Assembly (NCBI RefSeq): GCF_021559775.1
Contig: NZ_CP056047.1
Coordinates: forward strand, 1,550,001 to 1,614,000
DNA length: 64,000 nt
Reading direction: 5' to 3'
DNA from: Gillisella vitis
GTDB taxonomy: Bacteria > Pseudomonadota > Alphaproteobacteria > Rhizobiales > Rhizobiaceae
Position numbers and translations under genes: made by a program. The notes beneath the pieces were generated by a model. That model ran no database searches, was not told where the DNA came from, and was given only the letters and a program-made list of their open reading frames with translations. Shown here one piece after another: positions 35,965 through 45,820 of the stretch (position 1 is its first letter; each line of letters starts with the position of its first letter).

Positions 35965-36090
35965 TCATCTGGCGTTCATCTGAGCGGCCAGAAATGCGAA
36001 GCAGTCGTCTTCATGTTCATCAAACCAAGCAACCAATGCTTCAAGAACAAATGCGCTGGCAATTGCGATACTCAAAACAACTACAAGCAT
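35965..36090 (-). CDS. 41-residue predicted membrane miniprotein 3
   Basis: The peptide starts 'MLVVVLSIAIASAFVLEALV' (hydrophobic helix, residues 2-20) followed by an acidic stretch 'FDEHEDDCFAF' and a short tail. A 'gagagcaaaca' sequence precedes the ATG. It is the first of three small membrane frames on this strand, 122 bp before miniprotein 2. No homology is claimed; the acidic cluster with a Cys and a His could bind metal, which is inference only. Confidence 0.48.
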   Translation of the reverse strand: MLVVVLSIAIASAFVLEALVAWFDEHEDDCFAFLAAQMNAR

Positions 36091-36309
36091 TGTTTGCTCT
36101 CTTGGCCTTGTCGTTGAACATGATCCCTGTATAAACACCCGGCCTTGAAGCGGGCCTGAATGTGCCGTTCATCAGGCATTCATGGGGCAGGCAGGGGACG
36201 GTCTGGCCACAAATATGAACGGAATGACCGTGAAAACCGGGGCCGTAGGAGCTTGCGGTTACAGCCGGTCCGTGACAAAAGGCGGACATAAAGAGATCAA
36301 GGCGGACCG

Positions 36310-36804
36310 ATGACAATTGCCTTTTATCCGGGCTCTTTCGACCCGATGACCAATGGCCACCTGGATGTCCTGGTTCAGGCGCTGAATGTCGTTCCCAAGG
36401 TTGTCGTCGGGATTGGCATTCATCCCGGCAAAGTACCGATGTTCAGCTTTGAAGAGCGCGCAGAACTGATTGCGAGCAGTCTTGGCGAGGCCGTGCCTGA
36501 GCGGGCACTGGATGTTTCGGTCATCGCTTTCGATGGCTTGGCCGTCGATGCCGCCCGCCAGCATGCGGCGACCTTGCTGGTTCGCGGCCTGCGCGATGGG
36601 TCGGATCTCGACTATGAAATGCAGCTTGCGGGCATGAACCGGCAGATGGCACCAGACCTGCAAACCGTTTTCCTGCCAGCCGGCACGGCTTCGCGGCCCA
36701 TAACGGCCACATTGGTCCGGCAAATCGCCACCATGGGCGGTGATGTCAGCGCCTTTGTCCCCCCGCAGGTGTCGCGGGCATTGAAATCCCGGCTCAAGAC
36801 TTGA
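36310..36804 (+). CDS. coaD: Phosphopantetheine adenylyltransferase
   Basis: The 164-residue enzyme joins ATP and 4'-phosphopantetheine in CoA synthesis. The nucleotidyltransferase motif '[16 protein letters not shown]' (residues 6-21) and '[19 protein letters not shown]' are canonical; the usual ISST motif appears as '[13 protein letters not shown]'. It starts a run of + strand housekeeping genes, 28 bp before the periplasmic cyclophilin. Confidence 0.97.
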   Translation: MTIAFYPGSFDPMTNGHLDVLVQALNVVPKVVVGIGIHPGKVPMFSFEERAELIASSLGEAVPERALDVSVIAFDGLAVDAARQHAATLLVRGLRDGSDLDYEMQLAGMNRQMAPDLQTVFLPAGTASRPITATLVRQIATMGGDVSAFVPPQVSRALKSRLKT

Positions 36805-36831
36805 GCCGATCCGAGAAATTACGGAGCCTTC

Positions 36832-37410
36832 ATGAAACTCATGTCTCTTGCTTTCGCGGGCCTGCTCGCGCTTTCCACCCTTGCCACCAACGCCTTGGCC
36901 CAGGCCGGGGCTAGTGATAACACGATGACCATCCAATTGAAGGACGGCCCTGTCGTCGTACAGCTGATGCCTGAGGTCGCACCAAAGCATGTGGCGCAGA
37001 TCAAGACGCTGGTAAGCCAGGGTCAATATGACAATGTCGCCTTTCACCGCGTCATCGAGGGCTTCATGGCCCAGACCGGCGACGTACAATATGGCAATAT
37101 GAAATCCGGCTTCGACAAGAGCCGTGCTGGCACCGGCGCTTCCAAGTTGCCGAATATTCCCGCTGAGTTTTCAAAGACACCTTTTGTGCGTGGCACAGTC
37201 GGCATGGCCCGTTCCCAGGACCCGAATTCTGCCAATTCGCAATTTTTCATCATGTTCGGTGACGGTAGCTTCCTGAACGGCCAATATACCGCAGTCGGCA
37301 AGGTTGTCTCCGGCATGGAATTTGTTGATAAGATCAAGCGCGGCCAGGGTGGCAATGGCGAGGTCAGCGACCCGGACCGGATGATCAAAGTCACCCTCGG
37401 AAACAAGTAA
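36832..37410 (+). CDS. ppiA: Periplasmic peptidyl-prolyl isomerase (cyclophilin)
   Basis: The 192-residue protein has a signal peptide (about 1-23, 'LAFAGLLALSTLATNALAQA') and a full cyclophilin domain: 'YDNVAFHRVIEGFMAQTGD' with the active-site Arg-Val and Gln, '[20 protein letters not shown]' and 'AVGKVVSGMEFVD'. It isomerises prolyl bonds of exported proteins. A cytoplasmic paralogue follows 100 bp downstream. Confidence 0.94.
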   Translation: MKLMSLAFAGLLALSTLATNALAQAGASDNTMTIQLKDGPVVVQLMPEVAPKHVAQIKTLVSQGQYDNVAFHRVIEGFMAQTGDVQYGNMKSGFDKSRAGTGASKLPNIPAEFSKTPFVRGTVGMARSQDPNSANSQFFIMFGDGSFLNGQYTAVGKVVSGMEFVDKIKRGQGGNGEVSDPDRMIKVTLGNK

Positions 37411-37510
37411 TTTACCATCACACATCGCCCCTCTCGCCAGCCTGTCCGGGCACGCGGGGAGGGCATGACCATTAAAAGTCCGAGAAAATCGGAATACCAA
37501 GGAGAAAATC

Positions 37511-38020
37511 ATGGCCGAGATCAAAGATCCGGAAAATACCGTCATCCTGGAAACCACCAAGGGCAAGGTCGTTATCAGCCTTTTCCCTGATCTGGCCCCC
37601 GGCCATGTCGCACGCATCAAGGAATTGGCCCGCGAAGGCGCCTATGATGGCGTGGTTTTCCACCGCGTCATTCCCGATTTCATGGCCCAGACTGGCGACG
37701 TGAAATTCGGCAAGAAGGGTGGCGAAAGCTTCAACCCTGGCCGCGCCGGCATGGGCGGCTCCGACAAGCCGGACCTGAAGGCTGAATTTTCGGCCACGCC
37801 ACATGTGCGCGGCACCTGCTCCATGGCCCGTTCGCAAAGCCCGAACTCTGCCAATTCGCAATTCTTCATCTGCTTCACCGATGCGCCTTGGCTGAACAAA
37901 CAATATTCCGTCTGGGGCCAGGTCATCGAAGGCATGGATGTCATCGACGCCGTCAAGAAGGGCGAGCCAGTCACCGATCCGGATTCGATTATCTCGATGA
38001 AAGTCGCCGCCGACGCCTGA
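37511..38020 (+). CDS. ppiB: Cytoplasmic peptidyl-prolyl isomerase (cyclophilin)
   Basis: The 169-residue cyclophilin has no signal peptide. It has '[19 protein letters not shown]', '[20 protein letters not shown]' and '[13 protein letters not shown]'. It is clearly the sister of the preceding periplasmic enzyme, suggesting duplication with loss or gain of the signal. The ATG follows 'aaggagaaaatc'. Confidence 0.95.
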   Translation: MAEIKDPENTVILETTKGKVVISLFPDLAPGHVARIKELAREGAYDGVVFHRVIPDFMAQTGDVKFGKKGGESFNPGRAGMGGSDKPDLKAEFSATPHVRGTCSMARSQSPNSANSQFFICFTDAPWLNKQYSVWGQVIEGMDVIDAVKKGEPVTDPDSIISMKVAADA

Positions 38021-38038
38021 TTTCGGCTTTTCTGTCAG

Positions 38039-38072
38039 CCCGCTCCGGTGCTTCGGCGCCGGGGCGGGTTTT
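38039..38072 (+). terminator. Rho-independent terminator after ppiB
   Basis: A 10-bp stem 'cccgctccgg' / 'ccggggcggg' with one G-U pair and a 10-nt loop is followed directly by 'tttt'. It lies 18 bp beyond the ppiB stop and 27 bp before queA, separating the cyclophilin and queuosine units. Confidence 0.82.
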
Positions 38073-38099
38073 CGCGTTTCCAAACCCTGTTACGGTATC

Positions 38100-39158
38100 A
38101 TGCGTGTAGACCTGTTCGATTTCGACCTTCCAGACGAAAATATCGCGTTGCGCCCGGCCAGTCCGCGCGATCAGGCGCGGTTTTTGGTCGTTCGCCCGGC
38201 TGCGGTGCCAATGCTGGAAGATCGCCGGGTTTTCGAGCTACCGTCCTTTCTTAGGGCAGGTGATGCATTGGTGTTCAACGACACCAAGGTCATTCCGGCC
38301 CAGCTGGAAGGTGTTCGCATCCGGGAAGGGGCCGAGCGCCCGCCGGTGTCCTGCACGCTGCATATGCGCATTGCCGCCAATCGCTGGAAAGCCTTTGCAA
38401 GGCCGGGCAAACGGATCAAGCAAGGCGATGTCATTGATTTCGACGGCCTGCTGGCGACGGTAACAGAAAAAGGCGAGGCGGGCGAAATCGATCTGGAATT
38501 TGCCGCCTCCGGTCCTGATCTTGACCAGGCGATTGCCAATGTCGGCCATATCCCACTGCCGCCCTATATTGCCGCAAAACGCCCGGAAGACAGCCAGGAT
38601 CGCACCGATTATCAGACCATTTATGCGCGGGAAGAGGGGGCGGTTGCCGCGCCAACCGCCGGTCTGCACTTCACGCCTGCCCTGTTCGAGGCGCTGGATA
38701 AAGCCGGGATCGAGCGTCATTTCGTGACGCTGCATGTCGGCGCGGGCACCTTCCTGCCGGTCAAGGCCGACGATACCGACGACCACAAGATGCATCAGGA
38801 AATCGGCCATGTCTCGGCTGAGACGGCGGAGGCCCTGAACGCGGTCAAGGCGCGGGGCGGGCGGATCGTCAGTGTCGGCACCACGTCATTGCGGCTGCTG
38901 GAAAGCGCTGCCAGCGAGGATGGCCGTCTCCTGCCCTGGTCGGATGCGACGGGCATTTTCATCACGCCCGGCTATCGCTTCAAGGCGGTTGATGTGCTGA
39001 TGACCAATTTTCACCTGCCGAAATCCACGCTGTTTATGCTGGTTTCGGCGTTTGCCGGGCTTGAAACCATGCGCGCTGCCTATGCCCATGCGATCGAGAC
39101 CGGTTACCGTTTTTATTCCTACGGCGATTCCAGCCTGCTCTTCCGGAAAGACAAATAA
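38100..39158 (+). CDS. queA: S-adenosylmethionine:tRNA ribosyltransferase-isomerase
   Basis: The 352-residue protein is complete: N-terminal '[20 protein letters not shown]', '[17 protein letters not shown]', '[20 protein letters not shown]', '[11 protein letters not shown]' and '[19 protein letters not shown]'. It converts the preQ1 base inserted in tRNA to epoxyqueuosine using SAM. It is followed by tgt after 2 bp, forming a queuosine operon. Confidence 0.97.
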   Translation: MRVDLFDFDLPDENIALRPASPRDQARFLVVRPAAVPMLEDRRVFELPSFLRAGDALVFNDTKVIPAQLEGVRIREGAERPPVSCTLHMRIAANRWKAFARPGKRIKQGDVIDFDGLLATVTEKGEAGEIDLEFAASGPDLDQAIANVGHIPLPPYIAAKRPEDSQDRTDYQTIYAREEGAVAAPTAGLHFTPALFEALDKAGIERHFVTLHVGAGTFLPVKADDTDDHKMHQEIGHVSAETAEALNAVKARGGRIVSVGTTSLRLLESAASEDGRLLPWSDATGIFITPGYRFKAVDVLMTNFHLPKSTLFMLVSAFAGLETMRAAYAHAIETGYRFYSYGDSSLLFRKDK

Positions 39159-39160
39159 CA

Positions 39161-40291
39161 ATGAGCGAGCAGTTCACGTTTACCCTGAAAGCCACCAGCG
39201 GCAAGGCGCGGCTTGGCGAAATCACCATGCCGCGCGGCACGATCCGCACGCCTGCCTTCATGCCGGTCGGCACGGTCGGCACGGTCAAGGCCATGTATCT
39301 CGATCAGGTGCGGGAAGGGGGCGCCGATATCATTCTGGGCAATACCTACCACCTGATGCTACGCCCCGGCGCTGAGCGCGTCGCGAGGCTTGGCGGTTTG
39401 CACGAGTTGATCCGCTGGCCGCAGCCGATCCTGACCGATAGCGGCGGGTTTCAGGTCATGTCGCTCTCTGGCCTGCGCAAGCTGGATGAGCAGGGCGTCA
39501 CCTTCAAGAGCCATATCGACGGTTCGCTGCATCACATGTCGCCGGAAAGATCCATCGAAATCCAGGGCCTGCTGGACAGCGACATCCAGATGCAATTGGA
39601 CGAATGCGTCGCCTTGCCCGCTGAACCGCGTGAGATTGAGCGGGCCATGGAAATGTCGTTGCGCTGGGCGGAGCGCTGCCGCGTTGCCTTTGGCGAACAG
39701 CCCGGCAAGGCAATGTTCGGCATCGTGCAGGGCGGCGATCAGCCGGGCTTACGCATACGTTCTGCCGAAGGGCTGAAGCAATTGGACCTGAAAGGCTATG
39801 CTGTCGGCGGTCTGGCGGTTGGCGAGCCGCAGGAGGTGATGCTCAGCATGCTCGATATTACCCTGCCGGTGCTGCCGACAGAAAAACCGCGCTACCTGAT
39901 GGGCGTCGGCACGCCGGATGACATGTTGAAATCCGTTGCGCGTGGCATCGATATGTTCGATTGCGTCATGCCGACCCGCTCCGGCCGTCATGGCCTCGCC
40001 TTCACCCGCCGCGGCAAGGTCAATATCCGCAATGCCCGCCACGCGGAGGATAAACGCCCCCTGGACGAACAATCGTCCTGCCCGGCGGCACGAGATTACT
40101 CGCGTGCCTATCTGCACCATCTGGTGCGTTCCAACGAAGCGCTGGGCGGCATGCTGTTGTCCTGGAACAACCTATCCTATTATCAGGAATTGATGCAGGG
40201 CATCCGCCAGTCAATCGCCGAAGGCAGGTTTGAAGATTTCATGGCCGAGACCATGGAATGCTGGGCGCGGGGTGATATCGAGGCGGCGTAA
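39161..40291 (+). CDS. tgt: tRNA-guanine transglycosylase with reduced zinc site
   Basis: The 376-residue TIM-barrel enzyme swaps guanine 34 for preQ1 in GUN tRNAs. Catalytic motifs are intact: '[17 protein letters not shown]' (Asp), '[12 protein letters not shown]', '[11 protein letters not shown]' and '[16 protein letters not shown]' (nucleophile Asp). The C-terminal zinc motif is unusual: the family CxCxxC reads '[17 protein letters not shown]', keeping only Cys307 of three. It is coupled to queA. Confidence 0.95.
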   Translation: MSEQFTFTLKATSGKARLGEITMPRGTIRTPAFMPVGTVGTVKAMYLDQVREGGADIILGNTYHLMLRPGAERVARLGGLHELIRWPQPILTDSGGFQVMSLSGLRKLDEQGVTFKSHIDGSLHHMSPERSIEIQGLLDSDIQMQLDECVALPAEPREIERAMEMSLRWAERCRVAFGEQPGKAMFGIVQGGDQPGLRIRSAEGLKQLDLKGYAVGGLAVGEPQEVMLSMLDITLPVLPTEKPRYLMGVGTPDDMLKSVARGIDMFDCVMPTRSGRHGLAFTRRGKVNIRNARHAEDKRPLDEQSSCPAARDYSRAYLHHLVRSNEALGGMLLSWNNLSYYQELMQGIRQSIAEGRFEDFMAETMECWARGDIEAA

Positions 40292-40304
40292 AGGTTTGAT
40301 CTGA

Positions 40305-40592
40305 TCAGTGCTCTGCCATGTTAGACTGTGGGCCAGACACAGCAACAGCAGACAGATGGACGGATGAGATCGCGGTCTGCGATGCCCGAAAGGCCAGGGC
40401 CTCGATCAGGGACTGCTGGATGGCATCGCGCAATTGATGCGATGTTTTCACCGTCTGCTTCTTGTCGAGCCACTGCGCCGCGTTGACAAGGTTTGCGCCT
40501 TCCTGAACCATGATCCTGTGCGCGCGCTCCAGCGCCCAGGATTCCCAATCATTGTTGAGCCAATCATTGCTGAGAAAGTGTTCAATAGACAT
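40305..40592 (-). CDS. Small protein of unknown function
   Basis: A 95-residue frame starting 'MSIEHFLSNDWLNNDWESWA' and ending in an Ala/Ser/His-rich tail. The middle ('ALERAHRIMVQEGANLVNAAQWLDKK') looks helical and polar. A G-rich stretch ('cgggggc') lies upstream of the ATG at 40592; the frame extends 33 bp further to an ATG at 40625. I do not recognise a family. It converges on tgt with 13 bp between stops. Codon use resembles its neighbours, so it is probably real. Confidence 0.6.
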   Translation of the reverse strand: MSIEHFLSNDWLNNDWESWALERAHRIMVQEGANLVNAAQWLDKKQTVKTSHQLRDAIQQSLIEALAFRASQTAISSVHLSAVAVSGPQSNMAEH

Positions 40593-40625
40593 ATCATTTG
40601 CCCCCGGAAACATGTCCGTCATCAA

Positions 40626-40930
40626 TGCGATTCATTCGCCAAAACAGAATAACAAACCTTATGATTCGCTAAAAAATAAAAGCGCGTTAAGTCCGATTTT
40701 TTCGTGAGATACCTGAAATTTACAGGGAGTATTTTTGAGTTATCAAGTCTAAGTTGGGCATTTGACACAGTTGTCTTATTTAAAGTTGCCGACAGACGGA
40801 CAAGAGTAATAGCTGGCGTGGTTTAATTGTGAATTTCGAGAGCTCTTTTGGTTTCGTCCTCACGCATGGTGGGTGAAGCAAATGGGCAAAAATGACATGA
40901 GAACGAACAGCAGATCGAGCTGGAGAGCAT
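40626..40930. other. A/T-rich gene-free region before the metallophosphoesterase
   Basis: About 300 bp without a credible gene, distinctly richer in A and T than the surroundings. It contains 'ttgaca' near 40761 and A/T-rich blocks after it that could form a promoter for the + strand gene, and 'ggagagcat' just before its ATG. No palindromes of note. Confidence 0.4.
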
Positions 40931-41686
40931 ATGCGGATTTTTGTCGGATCGGATTTTCACGCAGACCATCAAGAGAACATGGACTGGCTCCGGCAGATCT
41001 CGACGCGTGACTACCGGCAGGACGTGCTGATCGTTGCCGGCGACGTTGCAAACGGCATGGCGCTGTTTCAGACGGTCATGGAACTCCTGGCCCAGCGATT
41101 TTTCAAGGTTCTATATGTGCCGGGCAATCACGATCTATGGGTTGATGCCGAAGGGCAGGGCTCATCGTTCGACAAGTTCCAGCGGCTGAAAGCCGCCTGC
41201 GCCGATCTGGATATCGGCATGGAACCACTGGCACTCGGCAACACGCTGATCGTCCCGCTGCTGGGCTGGTACGATTACTCTTTCGGTCCGCCCGGCTCCA
41301 TCCTCAAACAGGCCTGGATGGATTACCGGCGCTGTGATTGGGAAGGCGGTTCCGATGATGAGGTCAGCCGGTATTTTGACAGTGGCAATGCGGAACCAGA
41401 TACATCAGGATTTTCATCGATCCTGTCTTTCTCGCATTTCCTGCCACGCATCGACCTGATGCCGGAGCGTATGCCGGAAAAATACCGATTCCTTTATCCA
41501 GTGCTTGGCTCCAGCCGGTTGGAAGACAGGATCGCGGCTCTCGGCTCGCAGCTGCATATCTACGGTCACAGCCATCTCAACCGCCGTATCATCAAGGACG
41601 GACGTACCTATATCAACAACGCCTTCGGCTATCCTTCGGAGCGCAACATTGCTGCAAGGATGCTGATGCAAGTGGGTGATGTCTAG
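40931..41686 (+). CDS. Metallophosphoesterase
   Basis: The 251-residue calcineurin-like phosphoesterase has all the metal motifs: 'FVGSDFHADHQ' (D-x-H), 'IVAGDVANG' (GD), 'VPGNHDLW' (GNHD), 'LSFSHFLPR' (His) and 'YGHSHLNRR' (GHxH-like). The substrate is unknown; relatives hydrolyse cyclic nucleotides or phosphodiesters. The ATG follows 'ggagagcat'. It stands alone. Confidence 0.87.
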   Translation: MRIFVGSDFHADHQENMDWLRQISTRDYRQDVLIVAGDVANGMALFQTVMELLAQRFFKVLYVPGNHDLWVDAEGQGSSFDKFQRLKAACADLDIGMEPLALGNTLIVPLLGWYDYSFGPPGSILKQAWMDYRRCDWEGGSDDEVSRYFDSGNAEPDTSGFSSILSFSHFLPRIDLMPERMPEKYRFLYPVLGSSRLEDRIAALGSQLHIYGHSHLNRRIIKDGRTYINNAFGYPSERNIAARMLMQVGDV

Positions 41687-41786
41687 AGGACGTTTGTGCT
41701 GTTCGCACAGAGCGCGGATCTCCCGGTCGCTCACGTCCAGCACAATGGCTTCCGGAGGGCGAAGGTCAATTTAAGGAGGAAAACTC

Positions 41787-42374
41787 GTGGACGTTAATCT
41801 CAAAGAGGCCAACTGGCTCAATCAACCGGCAGTGTGGCAGGCCACAAAAACTGGCCTTACTCTGACAACGGATGCGAACACTGATTTCTGGCGTAAGACC
41901 CATTACGGATTTACGCGCGATAGCGGGCATTTCCTCGGTATTTCCGTTGACGATGGTTTCACGGCGTGTGTCCGCGTCCAGGGGGAGTTCCGGTCACTCT
42001 ACGACCAAGCTGGCCTTATGGTGCGCATTGACGAAAATCGTTGGGTCAAGACAGGTGTGGAATTCACCGATGGAGAACGCTTCCTGAGTACGGTCATCAC
42101 TGATGGGAAATCTGACTGGTCAGTATCCCAGCCTTTCAAAGAGCTCGAAGATTTCTATATTCGGGTGACACTGAAGGAAGGCGCGATGCGCATTCAGGCA
42201 TCGTCAGATGGCAGTGTGTGGCCGCTACTGCGTCTTGCTCCGTTTCCAGAGGCTTCTCGTTATCTCGTCGGCTTGACTGCGTGTACGCCGGAACGAGGTG
42301 GACTGGATGTTCGGTTCTCAGAGTTCACAATAGGCGCGGCGATAACGACCGATCTTCATGACCTTACAGCGTAG
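41787..42374 (+). CDS. DUF1349 (concanavalin A-like) protein
   Basis: The 195-residue protein matches the DUF1349 / YesU beta-sandwich: 'TDANTDFWRKTHYGFTRDSG', 'YDQAGLMVRIDENRWVKTGVE' and 'FPEASRYLVGLTACTPERGG'. The GTG start follows 'aaggaggaaaactc'. No signal peptide. Such lectin-like domains often act on or bind carbohydrates; one member was named a regulator of enolase, but the function here is unknown. Confidence 0.82.
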   Translation: MDVNLKEANWLNQPAVWQATKTGLTLTTDANTDFWRKTHYGFTRDSGHFLGISVDDGFTACVRVQGEFRSLYDQAGLMVRIDENRWVKTGVEFTDGERFLSTVITDGKSDWSVSQPFKELEDFYIRVTLKEGAMRIQASSDGSVWPLLRLAPFPEASRYLVGLTACTPERGGLDVRFSEFTIGAAITTDLHDLTA

Positions 42375-42521
42375 CAGTGCCAACAAGCATTCCACATTTG
42401 AAAATGAACTCTGCCTTTGTTATCTATTGCAAGTCGCACTTCATCCTTGAACCCACCCCCGCTACATACAAAAGTTAGATAAGATAGATTATGGAACTAA
42501 TTGCCATCCAATGGGTGAGAA

Positions 42522-43454
42522 TTACCCGAACCGGGCCACTCGTGTGGCGGCAAGATCAGCCAGCACCGACAATGCCAAGGATTGAGCATCCCGGGCTCTA
42601 TTGAAGATGCCGATGGGTGATTTGATGCGGGCTATGTCGGATTCACTATATCCGATGTCCCGCAGCCGTTCCATCCGCCTCGCATGGGTTCTGGCGCTGC
42701 CGAGAGCGCCGAGATAGAAAGGCTCGGCGCCAAGTGCTGCCTGAAGAACCGGTATTTCCAAATCGATATCGTGGTGCAAAAGTGCCACTGCCGTATCTGC
42801 ATCAATCTGGCTGGCATCGGGTTCAAGGCTGGCGTTATCATGACGATAAACATCATAGCCCGCAGCCTCGGCGATCCTGGCTGTCGTATCGACTTCGATA
42901 GATCGGCCAGACAGAAAAATCCGCGGTTTTGGGCGGTAGACTGTGACGAAGCTTTCGTTTTCCCAACCAGCGCGTTTCGGCGCTTCGATTGCCTTCAAAG
43001 CCTGTTTCGACGGTTCGTAGCGCAGACCGGCTGGAGACCTGTTTTCAAGGCCATCAAGCACGGTGCGGATCGGCGCGCTGTGGCGAAGAACGTGGATAGC
43101 GATGGTGATGCCGCCGCCACAGGGCAGCACGATATCGAAAAACGGCGATCCTTCGCCAAACAACACGTGGCTATCCGCACCTTCGCCAATAGCATCCACC
43201 GCTTCACTGGCCACCGCTGCCTCGACGCAGCCACCGGAGACGAAACCGCAATAACGGCCATCGTCGCGGATCGCCATATGCGCGCCGAGTGCACGCGCGG
43301 ATCCACCCCGGATCTCTATAAGAGTGGCGAGTGCGACGCCTGCCCCGCCGTCGAGACAGTCCATCGCGAACCGTAATATATCCGCGGCACTATCGGTCGA
43401 AAATGCCCTTTCAGGTACCAAGGTCCTGAAGGCTGTTTGGGATGTATTGTTCAT
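42522..43454 (-). CDS. XdhC/PaoD-family molybdenum cofactor insertion chaperone
   Basis: The 310-residue protein has the XdhC N-terminal domain ('GRYCGFVSGGCVEAAVASEA', 'VLPCGGGITIAIHVL') and a C-terminal Rossmann-like domain ('EPFYLGALGSARTHARRMERL'). XdhC proteins bind and sulfurate molybdenum cofactor and insert it into hydroxylases. It is last in a four-gene set ordered as in E. coli paoABCD, 74 bp after the large subunit, so it is the dedicated chaperone of that enzyme. Confidence 0.88.
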   Translation of the reverse strand: MNNTSQTAFRTLVPERAFSTDSAADILRFAMDCLDGGAGVALATLIEIRGGSARALGAHMAIRDDGRYCGFVSGGCVEAAVASEAVDAIGEGADSHVLFGEGSPFFDIVLPCGGGITIAIHVLRHSAPIRTVLDGLENRSPAGLRYEPSKQALKAIEAPKRAGWENESFVTVYRPKPRIFLSGRSIEVDTTARIAEAAGYDVYRHDNASLEPDASQIDADTAVALLHHDIDLEIPVLQAALGAEPFYLGALGSARTHARRMERLRDIGYSESDIARIKSPIGIFNRARDAQSLALSVLADLAATRVARFG

Positions 43455-43528
43455 TCAGGCACCACTTTCTTTCCCTTCGCCATACCGTCGGCGCAGGTAG
43501 CGCCGACGGTATTTACGGGAAGTCTTCC

Positions 43529-45820
43529 TCAGATGAGCTTTTCCAGAGTGATCGGCAGATCGCGGACACGCTTGCCGGTGGCATGGAAGACAGCATTGGC
43601 GATAGCGGGCGCGACACCGACAATCCCGACTTCGCCGACCCCTTTGCCGCCCAGCGCAGAGGCTTCGTAGTCAGGTATGCCCACTGAAATTACCCGGATA
43701 TCGGGAATGTCAGCATTGGTCGGCACGAGATAATCCGCCATATTATTGTTGACGACGCGCCCATTGCGGCTATCCACCAGCCCCTCCTCCAGCAAAGCCT
43801 GGCCGATACCCATGATGATGCCACCGCGCCATTGGCTTTCCACCATTTTCGGATTGTAAAGCCGTCCGCAATCGAAGGCGGAAACCATGCGCGAGACCCG
43901 GACCGTACCGAAATCCTCATCGACCCGAACTTCGACGAAGTGAGCGCACCAGCTGTGCATGGACGTGTCGCCCATGGTCGGGCCTTGCACTCTTGCCATG
44001 CTGGTCCAGGCGCCCTTGTGGTCGGCGGCGCTTTGGGCATCATCGGGCAACGTATTGCGCCGCACTTCAATCTCATCGCGGTTCAGGACCGTCATCAGCT
44101 CGGGCAGGGTCATTGAAGGCCCCTCGCCGCGTGACATGGCAATCCGGCCATCGCTCAATGTCAAAATATTGGCGCCGGTCTCGCGGAATGGCGAATTGGC
44201 GTCGTTAAGGGCTAGCGCCAGTATTTCGTCACGGGCGGCCAATGCTGCCTTGTGGACAGCGCCAGTGATCGACCCGGCCAACATCGACCCACCGGCAATA
44301 GCCGATCCCGGCAGCCTGGAATCGCCAAGCACAACGTCAATCTGCTCGACAGGCACGCCAAGCGCTTCGGAAGCAGTCTGCGCAAGGATTGTATAGGTAC
44401 CCTGCCCCATGTCTATGGCGCCGCTGACCACCTCAACCCGCCCGCTCGCCAGAATGCGTATCATCGCTTCGCTTGGCGCGCGGATGACTGGAAACGTGCC
44501 GCAGCCGATACCCCAGCCGATCAGTTGGCGTCCGTCGCGCATGGTCCGGGGTTGAGCACTGCGCCGTGACCAGCCAAAAGCCTCGGCACCCTGAGTGAGG
44601 GCCTTGCGCAATTGGCGCGTGGACCACGGCTTGCCCGATTGATAATCGCGGTCGGCATAGTTTTTCAGGCGGATTTCCAGGGGGTCCATACCGATGGCAG
44701 CGGCCAGTTCGTCCATGGCGCATTCAATGCCGAAGGCGCTGGGATTTTTGCCCGGCCCTCGCAAAGCGCCTGGTGTCACTGTATTAACCGGCACGACGCG
44801 ATGCTCGGAACTGAAATTCTCCACCTTGTAAAGAATCGGTGTCGCAGCGCCGGTCTGCTCAGGATAGTCCATGTAGGTGGATGTCTCACTGGCACCGCGA
44901 TGAAGGATTGCCTGTAAAATCCCGTCCTGGGTTGCGCCCAAGGCGATGGTTTGGCGCGTCGCGGCACGTCCGCCGTAACTGGTGAAATTCTGGGGCCGGG
45001 TGACGGCCAGTTTAACGGGACGGCCCAGCTTTTTCGCTGCGGCTGCTGCCACCGCGCCATAGGCCAGCGCCCCGGCCTTGGAGCCGAAACCGCCGCCAAT
45101 GAATGGTGAGACGATACGGACATTCTCCAGCGGCAGGCCGAACCATTCAGCGTAGCTGCGTGCCATACCGTGGGTCCATTGGCTCGGCTCCCACAGCGTC
45201 AACTGGTCCTCGTCCCATTGGGCGGTCAGGCCATGGGGTTCCATAGCGACATGGTATTCGCGTGGGGTCCGATATTCAGCCTCGATGCGCACTGCGGACG
45301 CTGCCAGCGCCGCCTCGGCATCACCCCAGGAAACATTCAGATTATCCATCAGTTTGCCTGAACCAGCATTTGGATCGTCTAGTCCATTGATTGCAGTGGA
45401 TTCTTCATAGACTACACGAACCAGCTTGGCTGCTTCGGCTGCTTGTTCCCGGCTTTCAGCGATGACCGCTGCAATCGATTGACCATTGAAGGTTACTATA
45501 TTCGACAAGGGATAATAGGGCTGGTTATCCGGCCGATTTCCGTACCAATCAGACGCAGTGATCAGACCGAGATCATCCTGCGGCGTCAGCACCATCAATA
45601 CGCCCGGTGCAGCGTTCGCTGCGGATGTATCAACAGACACCACCCGACCGGACGCAATCGTGCTCTGCACCAGCACCGCATGGGCAGGGTTTTCCACCGG
45701 ATATTCCAGCGCATAGGTGGCAGCCCCAGTGATTTTTCTCTGTCCTTCGAACCGTGAAAGACGGCCACCGACCGCACCATCGGCGGCATCGCCGTGCTTG
45801 CGTGCTGTCACTATTGTCAT
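43529..45820 (-). CDS. paoC: Molybdopterin-binding subunit of a PaoABC-like aldehyde oxidoreductase
   Basis: The 763-residue protein is a xanthine-oxidase-family large subunit: 'RFEGQRKITGAATYALEYP' near the N-terminus, 'FIGGGFGSKAGALAYG' and 'TPGALRGPGKNPSAFGIECA' (Mo-cofactor contacts, with Arg after Leu as in aldehyde oxidoreductases), 'MGQGTYTILAQTASEALGVP' and, near the end, 'GGKGVGEVGIVGVAPAIANA' with the catalytic Glu. Its start overlaps the FAD-subunit gene by 4 bp. Aldehydes are the likely substrates by family. Confidence 0.92.
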   Translation of the reverse strand: MTIVTARKHGDAADGAVGGRLSRFEGQRKITGAATYALEYPVENPAHAVLVQSTIASGRVVSVDTSAANAAPGVLMVLTPQDDLGLITASDWYGNRPDNQPYYPLSNIVTFNGQSIAAVIAESREQAAEAAKLVRVVYEESTAINGLDDPNAGSGKLMDNLNVSWGDAEAALAASAVRIEAEYRTPREYHVAMEPHGLTAQWDEDQLTLWEPSQWTHGMARSYAEWFGLPLENVRIVSPFIGGGFGSKAGALAYGAVAAAAAKKLGRPVKLAVTRPQNFTSYGGRAATRQTIALGATQDGILQAILHRGASETSTYMDYPEQTGAATPILYKVENFSSEHRVVPVNTVTPGALRGPGKNPSAFGIECAMDELAAAIGMDPLEIRLKNYADRDYQSGKPWSTRQLRKALTQGAEAFGWSRRSAQPRTMRDGRQLIGWGIGCGTFPVIRAPSEAMIRILASGRVEVVSGAIDMGQGTYTILAQTASEALGVPVEQIDVVLGDSRLPGSAIAGGSMLAGSITGAVHKAALAARDEILALALNDANSPFRETGANILTLSDGRIAMSRGEGPSMTLPELMTVLNRDEIEVRRNTLPDDAQSAADHKGAWTSMARVQGPTMGDTSMHSWCAHFVEVRVDEDFGTVRVSRMVSAFDCGRLYNPKMVESQWRGGIIMGIGQALLEEGLVDSRNGRVVNNNMADYLVPTNADIPDIRVISVGIPDYEASALGGKGVGEVGIVGVAPAIANAVFHATGKRVRDLPITLEKLI

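Noticed and set aside
36259..37089. A 276-codon - strand frame opposite coaD and the periplasmic cyclophilin
   Set aside because: It spans two certain genes on the + strand and has no recognisable motif.
41687..41780. Minus-strand reading 'IDLRPPEAIVLDVSD' between the metallophosphoesterase and the DUF1349 gene, faintly like a transposase fragment
   Set aside because: Only about 20 codons look meaningful, there are no terminal repeats or target duplications, and the likeness is from memory; too weak to call an IS remnant.
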